From Terriglobia bacterium (GTDB lineage: Bacteria > Acidobacteriota > Terriglobia > Terriglobales > Acidobacteriaceae): a stretch of 64,000 nucleotides of DNA. This document shows positions 35,867 through 43,767 of the stretch, one piece after another. A program made the translations under genes and the position numbers. The DNA is taken from positions 62,001 through 126,000 of the forward strand of contig JAIQGF010000003.1 of the NCBI GenBank assembly GCA_020072845.1. The letters run 5' to 3'. The notes under the pieces are model-generated. The model saw only the letters and a list, made by a program, of their open reading frames with translations, did no database searches and was not told where the DNA came from. How positions within the stretch are numbered: the stretch's first letter is position 1; every line of letters begins with the position of its first letter.

Positions 35867-36706
35867 TTGAGTCACATGCACGCACAACCCCCGGTGGGGC
35901 CGCAGCCGTTGCCCGGAGTGGACGCGATCGTCGCCGTAGGATCGGGCAAGGGCGGTGTCGGCAAGACCACGCTCGCCGTCAACCTGGCGCTGGCGCTCTC
36001 CAAGCTCGGTCACAAGGTGGGCCTGCTCGATGCCGACGTGTACGGTCCCAACGTGCCGCTGATGCTGGGTTCCAACTCGACGCCGCGCATCGTCGGCGAC
36101 AACCGCATCGAGCCGCTGGAGCGCTACGGCATCAAGGTCATCTCGGTGGGCTTTCTCAATCCCGGCGACAAGCCGCTGATTTGGCGCGGGCCCATGCTGC
36201 ACCAGATGATCCGCGAATTCGTGCAGCGGGTGGAGTGGGGCACGCTCGAGTACCTGGTCGTAGACCTGCCGCCGGGCACGGGTGACGTCGCCATCTCGCT
36301 CATTCAGACAGTGCCGGTCACCGGGTCGATCGTGGTCTCCACCCCGTCCGATGTCTCGCTGCAGGACGCGCGCAAGGCCATCGAGATGTTTCGCCAGGTG
36401 AAAGTGGACATCGTTGGGCTGGTGGAGAACATGAGCTACTTTCTGTGTCCGCATTGCCACCAGGAGATTGACATCTTCTCCAAGGGCGGAGGCGCGCGCA
36501 CCGCCGAACAGTTCGGGCTCGCGTTCCTCGGACAAATCGAGATTGATCCTGATATCCGCAAGGGCGGTGATAGCGGCCATCCGGTTGTGCTCGAAGGGCC
36601 CGGTTCGCCGCACGCGAAATCCCTCTACGCCTTCGCGCAGCGGGTGAAAGAGCGCGTGCAGGAAATCCGCGCCGCCAGTCCGCAGGACGTGATCCAGATA
36701 ATGTAG
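35867..36706 (+). CDS. mrp: Mrp/NBP35-type iron-sulfur carrier ATPase
   Basis: A 279-residue P-loop ATPase that probably carries or inserts Fe-S clusters. The deviant Walker A GSGKGGVGKTT lies near residue 26, the switch segment LLDADVYGPNVP near 55 and VDLPPGTGD near 131. The CPHC pair near residue 195 would bridge a cluster in the dimer. It lacks the N-terminal DUF59/MIP18 domain found in longer Mrp proteins. TTG at 35867 with an AGGT site upstream is used; ATG at 35876 is an alternative. Confidence 0.88.
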   Translation: MSHMHAQPPVGPQPLPGVDAIVAVGSGKGGVGKTTLAVNLALALSKLGHKVGLLDADVYGPNVPLMLGSNSTPRIVGDNRIEPLERYGIKVISVGFLNPGDKPLIWRGPMLHQMIREFVQRVEWGTLEYLVVDLPPGTGDVAISLIQTVPVTGSIVVSTPSDVSLQDARKAIEMFRQVKVDIVGLVENMSYFLCPHCHQEIDIFSKGGGARTAEQFGLAFLGQIEIDPDIRKGGDSGHPVVLEGPGSPHAKSLYAFAQRVKERVQEIRAASPQDVIQIM

Positions 36707-36730
36707 TTTCAGTTTCAGTTTCGGTTTCAG
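36705..36730 (+). repeat. GTTTCA hexamer repeat array
   Basis: Four consecutive hexamers of the GTTTCA type (one changed to GTTTCG) begin inside the mrp stop codon. The same 26-base string occurs inverted at 38560-38585. Confidence 0.8.
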
Positions 36731-36771
36731 CACGGAACTCGCGATCTGACGCTGAGGAATGAAACTGCCGT

Positions 36772-36798
36772 TTAGCACTCCGGCGTCGTGACTGCCAA
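36772..36798. promoter_or_regulatory. Degenerate CIRCE operator
   Basis: The left half TTAGCACTC is the perfect CIRCE arm. After exactly nine bases comes GACTGCCAA, which matches seven of nine positions of the consensus GAGTGCTAA. It ends two bases before the -35 of the hrcA promoter. HrcA repressor binding and heat-shock autoregulation follow from knowledge of the element. Confidence 0.7.
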
Positions 36799-36800
36799 CC

Positions 36801-36829
36801 TTGACTTCCCACTCCTCTGTTCCTACAAT
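36801..36829 (+). promoter_or_regulatory. Sigma-70 promoter of hrcA-grpE-dnaJ
   Basis: TTGACT and TACAAT are separated by exactly 17 bases and lie 72 bases before the hrcA start, immediately downstream of the CIRCE element. This is the best promoter match in the window. Confidence 0.75.
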
Positions 36830-36900
36830 CAGAGAAGACGCGAATGGAATCCTAAGTTTTTGCATCTAAAGGTACTTAGGGCTAGGCCCTTGGCAATACT

Positions 36901-37947
36901 ATGCCGCCCAGTGGACAAATCGGCCCGCGCGAACACGAGATCCTGACGGCCATCGTGGAGAGCTACATTGCGACCGGGGAGCCGATCGGCTCGCGCACTC
37001 TGGCGCGCATGAACCGCGAGGGGCTCAGTCCGGCGACCATCCGCAACGTCATGAGCGACCTCTCCGAGGCCGGATTGCTGGAGCAGCCCCACACCTCCGC
37101 GGGACGCATTCCTACCGCCGACGCTTACCGCTACTACGTGGACCAGATCAGCGGCCGGGCACAGCTCTCGCCCGAGGACAAGGGCGTGATCGAAACCACG
37201 CTGCACGGCGCCAGCGACGTGCAGGAATTCATGGAGCGAACCTCGCACGTGCTGTCGCTGATTTCGCACGGCGTGGGTGTCACCATGGCGAGCGGCGGGC
37301 CGAAGAACGCTCTTGACCACATCTACTTCTCGCGGCTGGGCGACAAGAAGATCTTGGCGGTGGTGATCATGAAGTCGGGGGTGGTGCGCGACCGCGTGCT
37401 GCGCATGGGCGCCGACTTGCCGCAGTCTGACCTGGAAATCGCCGCGCGCTACATCAACGACAATTACCGGGGTTGGACGCTGACGGCGATCCAGTCTGAG
37501 CTGGAGCAGCTCATCCAGCGCGAGCGCAGCGAGTATGACCGGTTGATGCAGTCGCTCGAGCAACTCTGCCGCCAGGGGGCGCTTGGAGCCGAAGAGGCCG
37601 CGCCCGGCATCTATCTGGATGGCGCCTCCAACCTGGTGGCCAGCGAGGAAGACAAGGAGCGCCTGCAGCAGCTTCTGCATACGCTGGAGGAAAAGCAGCG
37701 TGTCGTGCAGTTGCTGAATGCCTACCTGGATGCCAAGCAGGAGGCGGTGCGGGTGGTGATCGGGCTGGAGGAAGCAGCGCCGTACCTGCGGAATTTTGTG
37801 CTCATCGGCGCGCCGGCGCGTGTCGGAGGAGAAGTGATGGGATCGCTGGCGGTGATTGGCCCAACGCGGATTGACTATCAGCACACCATCACCGCGGTTT
37901 CGTACATCGCGCGGTTGTTCGACAAGATTTTGAACGAATCGGAATAG
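36901..37947 (+). CDS. hrcA: Heat-inducible transcription repressor HrcA
   Basis: A 348-residue repressor that binds CIRCE and is kept active by GroEL in known bacteria. The N-terminal winged helix has GPREHEILTAIVESYIATGEPIGS and GLSPATIRNVMSDLSEAGLL, with the PHTSAGRIPTADAYRYYV signature near residue 64. A GAF-like middle and dimerisation part follow. Its own promoter has a CIRCE-like site, so it is autoregulated. grpE follows after six bases. Confidence 0.93.
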   Translation: MPPSGQIGPREHEILTAIVESYIATGEPIGSRTLARMNREGLSPATIRNVMSDLSEAGLLEQPHTSAGRIPTADAYRYYVDQISGRAQLSPEDKGVIETTLHGASDVQEFMERTSHVLSLISHGVGVTMASGGPKNALDHIYFSRLGDKKILAVVIMKSGVVRDRVLRMGADLPQSDLEIAARYINDNYRGWTLTAIQSELEQLIQRERSEYDRLMQSLEQLCRQGALGAEEAAPGIYLDGASNLVASEEDKERLQQLLHTLEEKQRVVQLLNAYLDAKQEAVRVVIGLEEAAPYLRNFVLIGAPARVGGEVMGSLAVIGPTRIDYQHTITAVSYIARLFDKILNESE

Positions 37948-37952
37948 GAGTT

Positions 37953-38522
37953 ATGGCACCAGGAAACGGAAAGGCCGACGGCGATCCTCAAGCCCTCGAT
38001 CTCGAGCACGAGCTGCCGGCGGCGGATGAAAACGAACCCGAAGCGACGATCACCGCCACGGTGCAGCCGGAAGAACTGGAACGGTTGCGCCAGGAGCGCG
38101 ACACGCTTCTGGACCGGCTGGCGCGCCTGCAGGCGGAATTCGATAACTTCCGCAAGCGCAATACGCGCGAGCAGCAGGATTTCCGCGATTACGCGCTCGC
38201 CGACGCCATCCAGTCGCTGCTGCCGATCGTGGACAGCTTCGATCGTGCGCTGCACAGCCCGGCGCGCGACAGCGATGAATTTCACGCCGGGATTGAGCTG
38301 ATCAACCGGCAATTTCATGACGCGCTCGCCAAGCTCGGCGTGCAAGCCATCGCAGCGCGCGGCGAACCGTTCGATCCCAACCTGCACCAGGCGGTGCAGA
38401 TGGTGGAGACCGACGAGGCCGAACATCACCACGTGCTGGACGAACTCCAGCGCGGCTACAAGTTGAAGAACCGGCTGCTGCGGCCCGCGATGGTGCGCGT
38501 CGCTACCAATCCTAAGAAATGA
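37953..38522 (+). CDS. grpE: Nucleotide exchange factor GrpE
   Basis: A 189-residue cochaperone that releases ADP from DnaK. An acidic disordered N terminus is followed by a long coiled-coil helix with RLQAEFDNFRKRNTREQQDF near residue 55. The C-terminal beta part holds the signature NLHQAVQMVETDEAEHHHVL. An AGGAG site precedes the ATG. It is co-transcribed with hrcA and probably dnaJ. The DnaK it serves is encoded elsewhere. Confidence 0.92.
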   Translation: MAPGNGKADGDPQALDLEHELPAADENEPEATITATVQPEELERLRQERDTLLDRLARLQAEFDNFRKRNTREQQDFRDYALADAIQSLLPIVDSFDRALHSPARDSDEFHAGIELINRQFHDALAKLGVQAIAARGEPFDPNLHQAVQMVETDEAEHHHVLDELQRGYKLKNRLLRPAMVRVATNPKK

Positions 38523-38585
38523 AGTTTCAGTTTCAGTTTCAGTCGAAAGCCGGCTGAGTCTGAAACCGAAACTGAAACTGAAACT
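38523..38585. repeat. Inverted pair of GTTTCA repeat arrays (grpE-dnaJ gap)
   Basis: Arm 38523-38542 carries the GTTTCA hexamers forward, arm 38560-38585 carries them in reverse, with 17 bases between. The transcript could fold into a long stem of about 20 pairs. The right arm equals the reverse complement of 36705-36730. Confidence 0.85.
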
Positions 38586-38589
38586 TACT

Positions 38590-39726
38590 GTGGCTAACAA
38601 CGGCAAACGCGATTATTACGAAGTCCTGGGTGTGACCCGCTCCGCGACCGAGCAGGAGATCAAGAGCGCCTACCGCAAGCTCGCGCTGCAGCATCATCCC
38701 GACCGCAATCCCAACAATCCCGATTCCGAGGAGCGCTTCAAGGAGTGCACCGAGGCCTACACCGTGCTCGCCGACACCGATAAGCGCGCCAATTACGACC
38801 GCTTCGGGCACGCCGGGGTCAACGCGATGGGCGCGGGCGGATTCGATCCCTCCATCTTCCAGGACTTCGGCGATCTCGGCGACATTCTCGGCAGCATCTT
38901 CGGCATGGGCGACATGTTCGGCGGCGCGGGCGGCCGGCGCCGCAGTTGGGCGCAGCGCGGCGGCGACCTGCGCCACGACCTGACCCTGGAATTCGAGCAG
39001 GCGGTGTTCGGAACGGAAAAGAAAGTTCAGGTCCGGCGTCACGAATCGTGCGTAACCTGCGACGGTTCGGGGATTGCGCCCGGCCACGAGCCGGTCAGCT
39101 GTCGCACCTGCGGCGGCCGCGGACAAGTCCGGTACCAGCAGGGGTTCTTCAGCATTGCGCGCACCTGCTCCGCCTGCCAGGGACGCGGCACCGTGATCAC
39201 CCATCCCTGCCGATCCTGCCGCGGCGAAGGCCGCCAGGTGGGCGAGCGCACCATCGAGGTCAAAGTCCCTGCCGGGGTCGAAGACGGAACCCGCATCCGC
39301 TACGCGTCGCAGGGCGAGGCGGGAGTGCACGGCGGGCCCGCGGGCGACCTCTACATCGTGCTCCATGTCAAAGAGCATGCCATGTTTGACCGCGATGGCC
39401 ACGACCTACATTGCGCCGTCCCGGTCTCTTTCGCGCAGGCGGCGCTCGGCGCGGAACTGGAAATCCCGACCTTGGAAGGCCCGGAGAGGCTCAAGGTTCC
39501 GGAAGGCACCCAGAGCGGGACGGTATTCAAGATCCGCAACCGCGGCGTGCCGGTGCTGAACGGACGCGGCAAGGGCGACCTCTACGTCGAGGTGAAGGTG
39601 CACACGCCCGCGAAACTCAGCAAGCGCCAGCGCGAGCTGCTGGAAGAATTCGCCGCCACCGACGGAGTGGAAAACAGGCCGGAGCGCAGTACGATTCTCA
39701 GCAAGGTCAAGGACATCTTTGGATAA
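38590..39726 (+). CDS. dnaJ: Chaperone DnaJ (type I)
   Basis: A 378-residue DnaK cochaperone. The J domain (residues 6-70) has the HPD motif in HHPDRNP. A short G/F-rich linker follows, then the zinc region with four CxxCxGxG units (CVTCDGSG, CRTCGGRG, CSACQGRG, CRSCRGEG, about 150-215) and the C-terminal substrate-binding domains. The start is GTG at 38590, straight after the hexamer inverted repeat. No Shine-Dalgarno is seen; the hairpin may influence its translation. Confidence 0.93.
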   Translation: MANNGKRDYYEVLGVTRSATEQEIKSAYRKLALQHHPDRNPNNPDSEERFKECTEAYTVLADTDKRANYDRFGHAGVNAMGAGGFDPSIFQDFGDLGDILGSIFGMGDMFGGAGGRRRSWAQRGGDLRHDLTLEFEQAVFGTEKKVQVRRHESCVTCDGSGIAPGHEPVSCRTCGGRGQVRYQQGFFSIARTCSACQGRGTVITHPCRSCRGEGRQVGERTIEVKVPAGVEDGTRIRYASQGEAGVHGGPAGDLYIVLHVKEHAMFDRDGHDLHCAVPVSFAQAALGAELEIPTLEGPERLKVPEGTQSGTVFKIRNRGVPVLNGRGKGDLYVEVKVHTPAKLSKRQRELLEEFAATDGVENRPERSTILSKVKDIFG

Positions 39727-39768
39727 GTTCGTTCGCTATTCCGTGCGGGTCTCTTTCCTCCTCCGCAT

Positions 39769-40491
39769 ATGACCCGCCGCCGCTGGATTGCCGACGAGGT
39801 CTCGGGCGCGCGCGCGTCCCTGCTGGGCCGCAACGCCGCGCACCTGGCCCGCTCGCTTCGCGTCCGCGTCGGGCAGGAGTACGAAGTCTCCACCGGCGAC
39901 GCGGTGCGCGTGGGCCGCGTGGTCCACGTCGCCGACGACCGAGTGGAGTTCGAACTCGGCGAGTCCGTGCCGCAGAAGGAACCGGCGCGCATCACGCTGC
40001 TGCTGGCGATTTTCAAGTTCGATCGCATGGATTGGGCAATCGAGAAAGCGACCGAGCTCGGAACGGCCGCCATCGTGCCGGTGATCGCGCGCCGCACCGA
40101 GCCGCACCTGGCAAAGGCGGCAGGGAAGCGGGTGGAACGCTGGCGGCGCATCGCGCATGAGGCGGCGCAGCAGTCGCGGCGCGTGTCGCCGCCCGAGATC
40201 GCCGCGCCGCAGCCCCTGGAATCCGCCCTCGCAGTGCCGTCGGAGCTCAAGATCCTGCTCTCCGAAAGCGAGCGCGGCCTCACCCTGAAACAAGCGATTG
40301 ACGGCAACTGGAAACTTGAATTTGGCAGCTCCATCATCCTCGGGATCGGCCCCGAGGGTGGCTGGACGGCCGACGAACTCGCCGCTTTCGATGCCGAGGG
40401 CTGGACATCGGCCTCGCTTGGCAACACTATCCTGCGCGCGGAGACGGCGGCGATTGCCGCGCTCGCCATCGCTATCTCCGAGGTGAGTTAG
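39769..40491 (+). CDS. rsmE: 16S rRNA (uracil1498-N3)-methyltransferase
   Basis: A 240-residue SPOUT-family methyltransferase of 16S rRNA U1498. An N-terminal PUA-like part (LARSLRVRVGQEYEVSTGD) precedes the knotted SAM-binding domain, with ATELGTAAIVPVIARRT near residue 93, IILGIGPEGGWTADEL near 187 and SLGNTILRAETAAIAAL near 220. The last two are the hallmark of RsmE. It follows dnaJ by 42 bases, a neighbourhood common in bacteria. Confidence 0.92.
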   Translation: MTRRRWIADEVSGARASLLGRNAAHLARSLRVRVGQEYEVSTGDAVRVGRVVHVADDRVEFELGESVPQKEPARITLLLAIFKFDRMDWAIEKATELGTAAIVPVIARRTEPHLAKAAGKRVERWRRIAHEAAQQSRRVSPPEIAAPQPLESALAVPSELKILLSESERGLTLKQAIDGNWKLEFGSSIILGIGPEGGWTADELAAFDAEGWTSASLGNTILRAETAAIAALAIAISEVS

Positions 40492-40577
40492 CGCCAGCAA
40501 TGGCGCCTAAGGCGAAATTCAGAGTTGCTGACCTTCCTTGACTCACACATAATGGCCCGCTCCCCAAGAAGCAGGCG

Positions 40578-43475
40578 ATGAGCGGCTTCGTACCCAATCC
40601 TCGGCAGAAGGAAGCGATCGAGCACGTCCACGGGCCGATGCTGGTCATCGCCGGCGCGGGCACGGGAAAAACCACTGTGCTGGTCGAGCGCATTGCACGC
40701 CTGGTTGCAACCGGCGAAGCCCGCCCGGAAGAAATCCTTGCGGTCACGTACACCGACAAAGCCGCCACCGAACTGGTGGAGAGGCTCGCCGCGCGCGTCG
40801 GCGAGGGCTTGCACGCATGCACCTTTCATTCCTTGTGTTACGGCATTCTGCAGCGGGCGGGGCAGGAATTCCGCCTGCTCGAAGAAAAAGACCTCTGGAT
40901 TCTGCTGAAGCGCCGCCTCCACGAACTCGGCCTCCAGTACTACATCAAGGCAGCGAAACCGCACGAGTTTCTCGACGCGCTGCTGGATTTCTTCAGCCGC
41001 TGCCAGGACGAACTGGTGGACGCGGCGCGCTTCAGCCGGTACGTGGAAGAGCTGCGTGAGGGCCAGCACACGCCGCCGCGGGTGACGAAGTCAAAGAAGT
41101 CCGCCGGCATCACGCCCGCCGAGCACCTGGAGCGCTGCGAGGAGATTGCGCGCGTCTTTGCCCGTGTCGAAGCCATGCTGCGCGAACGGAATCTTGGCAC
41201 CTACGGTGACATGATCACGGGTGCGGTCCGCCTGTTGAGCGCCGATCCGAGCGTGCTGCGCCGCGAACAGCAACGCGCGCGCTTCCTGCTGATTGACGAG
41301 TTCCAGGACGCCAACGTGGCGCAGATCCAAGTGGCGCACCTGCTCGCGGGCGAGGAGCACAACGTATTCGCGGTCGGCGATCCCGACCAGGCGATCTTCC
41401 GTTTCCGCGGCGCCTCCAGCGCCGCCTTCCAGGAATTCCAGCGCCGCTTCCCGGGCACGAAGGCGGTTCCGCTCGACGAAAACCAGCGTTCGACTTCCAA
41501 CATTCTCGCTTGCGCCTTTTCCGTGATCGACGGCAACGCCGCCGTGGACTGCCGGTTACCGGACGGTTCCGAGTATGAGCGCCACGCACTGCGTTCCGCC
41601 CGCGAAGAGCGCGCGGTGGAGGAAGGGAAGCCGCTGACGCCCGCCAGGGTCGAGATCGTTCTGCATGGCGGGAAAGAGGAGGAGGCCGCCGATATCGCCG
41701 CCGAGATCGAAGAACTGCGCAGCTCGGGGCAAGGCGGCGACACTGCAATCGTCTACCGCATGCATTCCCATCGCGAGGAGATGGCCAGGGCTCTGGCGGA
41801 ACGCGGCATACCGTTCGTCGTGAAGGGTCTCGACGTGCTCGAGACCGCCGTGATTCGCGATCTGCTGGCATGCCTGGCCGCGGTAGCGTCGCTGTCGGAT
41901 TCAGAAGCACTCTTCCGCGTCGCCGCCCTGCCCATGTTCGGCGTGGACGGCGATGCCATGCGTGCGGCGCTCGCCGCCGCGTCCCGGGAAGCCTCATTCG
42001 TCTCACTGCTGCCGAGAATTCCCGGCGGCGCGCGCGTGCTCGCGGCGGTGGAAAAGGCGCGGGGTTACGCCGCGTCGGTGAACTGGGAAGCGGCGCCGGT
42101 GTGCGCATTCGCGGTCCGCGCCTTCGGCTTTAGCGAGTCCGACGACCCGGTGCGCATCCTGCGCGAGTTCGTCGAGAAATGGCATACCAGGCCGATCACC
42201 GAATCCGGCTCGCTCGAGGAATTCATCGCCTACGTTGATCTGTTCCGGGAGGCCGGGGGCAAGCTCGAGCTTCCCGTGCCCGCCGCTGAGGGCGCGGTGC
42301 AACTGATGACCGCGCACTCCGCCAAGGGCCTGGAATTCGAGACCGTGTTCGTGCTGCGCGCCAACTCTGGGTCGTTTCCGATGAGCTACAAGGAAGCGGT
42401 CTTCGAATTCCCGCAGGCGCTGCGCGAAATGCCGCTGCCGGACGACAGCAAGCAGATTCACGCCGAAGAAGAGCGGCGCCTGTTCTACGTTGCGCTGACA
42501 CGGGCGCGCGATTCGCTCCGCGTCTATGCGCGTCCGGGAAGAGGCAAGGACACCACGCCCGCCGGCCTGCTCCGCGGCATCATGAGCGGCGCCCGGGCCG
42601 AAGGCTGCTGGCGGCAGCACTCGGCGCGCCCGTTCACCGCCACCATCGAGGCAGGCGCGGCGCCGGCCTCTGGGGTCGCGACCTGGCTCCTGATGAAGCC
42701 GCGGCCCGAAATCGCGCAGCGGGGTTTGAGCGCCACCTCCATCGACGCCTACGACACCTGCCCGATGAAATACAAGCTGATGCAGGACTGGCAAATTCCC
42801 GGCCCAGCCTCCGCTTCGATGCTGTACGGGAAGATCGTGCACGACGTGCTGCGCGACATTCATCAGGCAATCCTCGATGGCCGCGCGCGCACCGAGGGCG
42901 AGGTGCTGCAACGCTTTCGCGAACTCATTGCCGCCGCCGCTTTCGATGACGACTACCAGCGCACGCTCTTCGAACAGCAGGGCGCGCGACAACTAGGCGC
43001 CTACCTCAGCGCTCTCGCCCGGCAGCCCGCGCCGCCCGTCCTGCACGCGGAAAGAGGTTTTCAGATGAAAGTGGGCGGCGTCCCGGTTCGCGGGCGCATG
43101 GATCGCGTGGACCGGCTCGAGGGCAGTGGCGTGCGCGTCATCGATTTCAAGACCGGCTCGGTGTTCGACCAGGACAAGGCCGACAAGAGCCTGCAACTTT
43201 CCATCTATGCCATCGCCGCGCGCGAGACCCTGAACGCCGAACCCGCCGAGTTGGTCATCCACAACCTGGAAGACAACTCCGAGGTGCGCACCGCGCGCGA
43301 TGAAGCAGCGGTGCTAGAGACGCGCGCCAAGATCGCGGAGGTAGCGGAAGGAATCGCCGCGGAACGGTTCGACCCGAAAGCGGGCTTCTGGTGCCGCTGG
43401 TGCGAGTATCGCAACCTGTGTCCGGCGACCGAGCAGAAGTTGTACGTGATTGCGACTGCGGCGGGAGCGGGTTAA
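40578..43475 (+). CDS. UvrD-type helicase fused to a Fe-S PD-(D/E)XK nuclease
   Basis: A 965-residue DNA repair protein. Residues 1 to about 640 are a superfamily 1A helicase: Walker A AGAGTGKTT at 25-33, LIDEFQDAN near 237, GDPDQAIFRFRGA near 266 and motif VI RLFYVALTRARD near 632. Residues from about 715 are an AddB/Cas4-like nuclease: DTCPMKYK with Cys728, the catalytic VIDFKTGS near 855, and a C-terminal CxxCx5C (Cys939, 942, 948). The four cysteines should hold a 4Fe-4S cluster. A single-chain helicase-nuclease for double-strand break processing is inferred. A hairpin terminator follows. Confidence 0.88.
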   Translation: MSGFVPNPRQKEAIEHVHGPMLVIAGAGTGKTTVLVERIARLVATGEARPEEILAVTYTDKAATELVERLAARVGEGLHACTFHSLCYGILQRAGQEFRLLEEKDLWILLKRRLHELGLQYYIKAAKPHEFLDALLDFFSRCQDELVDAARFSRYVEELREGQHTPPRVTKSKKSAGITPAEHLERCEEIARVFARVEAMLRERNLGTYGDMITGAVRLLSADPSVLRREQQRARFLLIDEFQDANVAQIQVAHLLAGEEHNVFAVGDPDQAIFRFRGASSAAFQEFQRRFPGTKAVPLDENQRSTSNILACAFSVIDGNAAVDCRLPDGSEYERHALRSAREERAVEEGKPLTPARVEIVLHGGKEEEAADIAAEIEELRSSGQGGDTAIVYRMHSHREEMARALAERGIPFVVKGLDVLETAVIRDLLACLAAVASLSDSEALFRVAALPMFGVDGDAMRAALAAASREASFVSLLPRIPGGARVLAAVEKARGYAASVNWEAAPVCAFAVRAFGFSESDDPVRILREFVEKWHTRPITESGSLEEFIAYVDLFREAGGKLELPVPAAEGAVQLMTAHSAKGLEFETVFVLRANSGSFPMSYKEAVFEFPQALREMPLPDDSKQIHAEEERRLFYVALTRARDSLRVYARPGRGKDTTPAGLLRGIMSGARAEGCWRQHSARPFTATIEAGAAPASGVATWLLMKPRPEIAQRGLSATSIDAYDTCPMKYKLMQDWQIPGPASASMLYGKIVHDVLRDIHQAILDGRARTEGEVLQRFRELIAAAAFDDDYQRTLFEQQGARQLGAYLSALARQPAPPVLHAERGFQMKVGGVPVRGRMDRVDRLEGSGVRVIDFKTGSVFDQDKADKSLQLSIYAIAARETLNAEPAELVIHNLEDNSEVRTARDEAAVLETRAKIAEVAEGIAAERFDPKAGFWCRWCEYRNLCPATEQKLYVIATAAGAG

Positions 43476-43498
43476 GAAATCGTCCCCCAAAAAACTTA

Positions 43499-43529
43499 GG
43501 GGACGCTTCCCGCGTCCCCCTTGCTTTTT
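43499..43529. terminator. Bidirectional rho-independent terminator
   Basis: The stem GGGGACGC/GCGTCCCC with a five-base loop is followed on the plus strand by TTGCTTTTT. On the minus strand it is followed by TAAGTTTTTT. It can end both the helicase gene and the minus-strand micro-gene. Confidence 0.8.
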
Positions 43530-43541
43530 CAACGTGAAGGC

Positions 43542-43595
43542 TTAGTGCTTCTTCGTTTTCTTTGCAGCCTTCTTGCCACCCTTTTTCGTTGCCAT
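43542..43595 (-). CDS. Micro-gene for a 17-residue lysine-rich peptide
   Basis: The peptide MATKKGGKKAAKKTKKH has eight lysines and resembles a piece of histone H1-like lysine/alanine repeats. It could bind nucleic acid, but I know no named family. Signals support translation. A GGGAG site lies nine bases before the ATG, a sigma-70 promoter (TTGACT-N17-TATACA) lies 62 bases before it, and a hairpin with a T-run lies 13 bases after the stop. It is divergent from nothing and stands alone between the helicase and the CPBP protease. Alternatively the transcript is a small RNA and the frame is incidental. Confidence 0.6.
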   Translation of the reverse strand: MATKKGGKKAAKKTKKH

Positions 43596-43656
43596 GGTTC
43601 TATTCTCCCTTCCATTGTTCATGGTTCGCAACGATGTTCCGTTGCAATTGCTTGAA

Positions 43657-43685
43657 TGTATAGAGTCATTCAAAATCGAAGTCAA
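43657..43685 (-). promoter_or_regulatory. Sigma-70 promoter of the lysine-rich micro-gene
   Basis: On the minus strand TTGACT (43685-43680) and TATACA (43662-43657) are separated by exactly 17 bases. The predicted leader is about 55 bases and includes the ribosome site. Confidence 0.7.
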
Positions 43686-43767
43686 GCAAAAAATCCACGG
43701 AACCAGAGAACACACGCGCGCCGGTGAAGAAATTTCGCGCGCCCTCGCAAAAAAATCGCGAGCCCAC

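Noticed and set aside
36705-38585. Hexamer arrays as a CRISPR-like structure
   Set aside because: Units are contiguous six-base repeats without spacers, and no cas genes are present.
43730-43767. Stem CTCGC/GCGAG with a T-rich loop after the CPBP gene as a terminator
   Set aside because: The T residues are in the loop and not after the stem, so it does not fit an intrinsic terminator.
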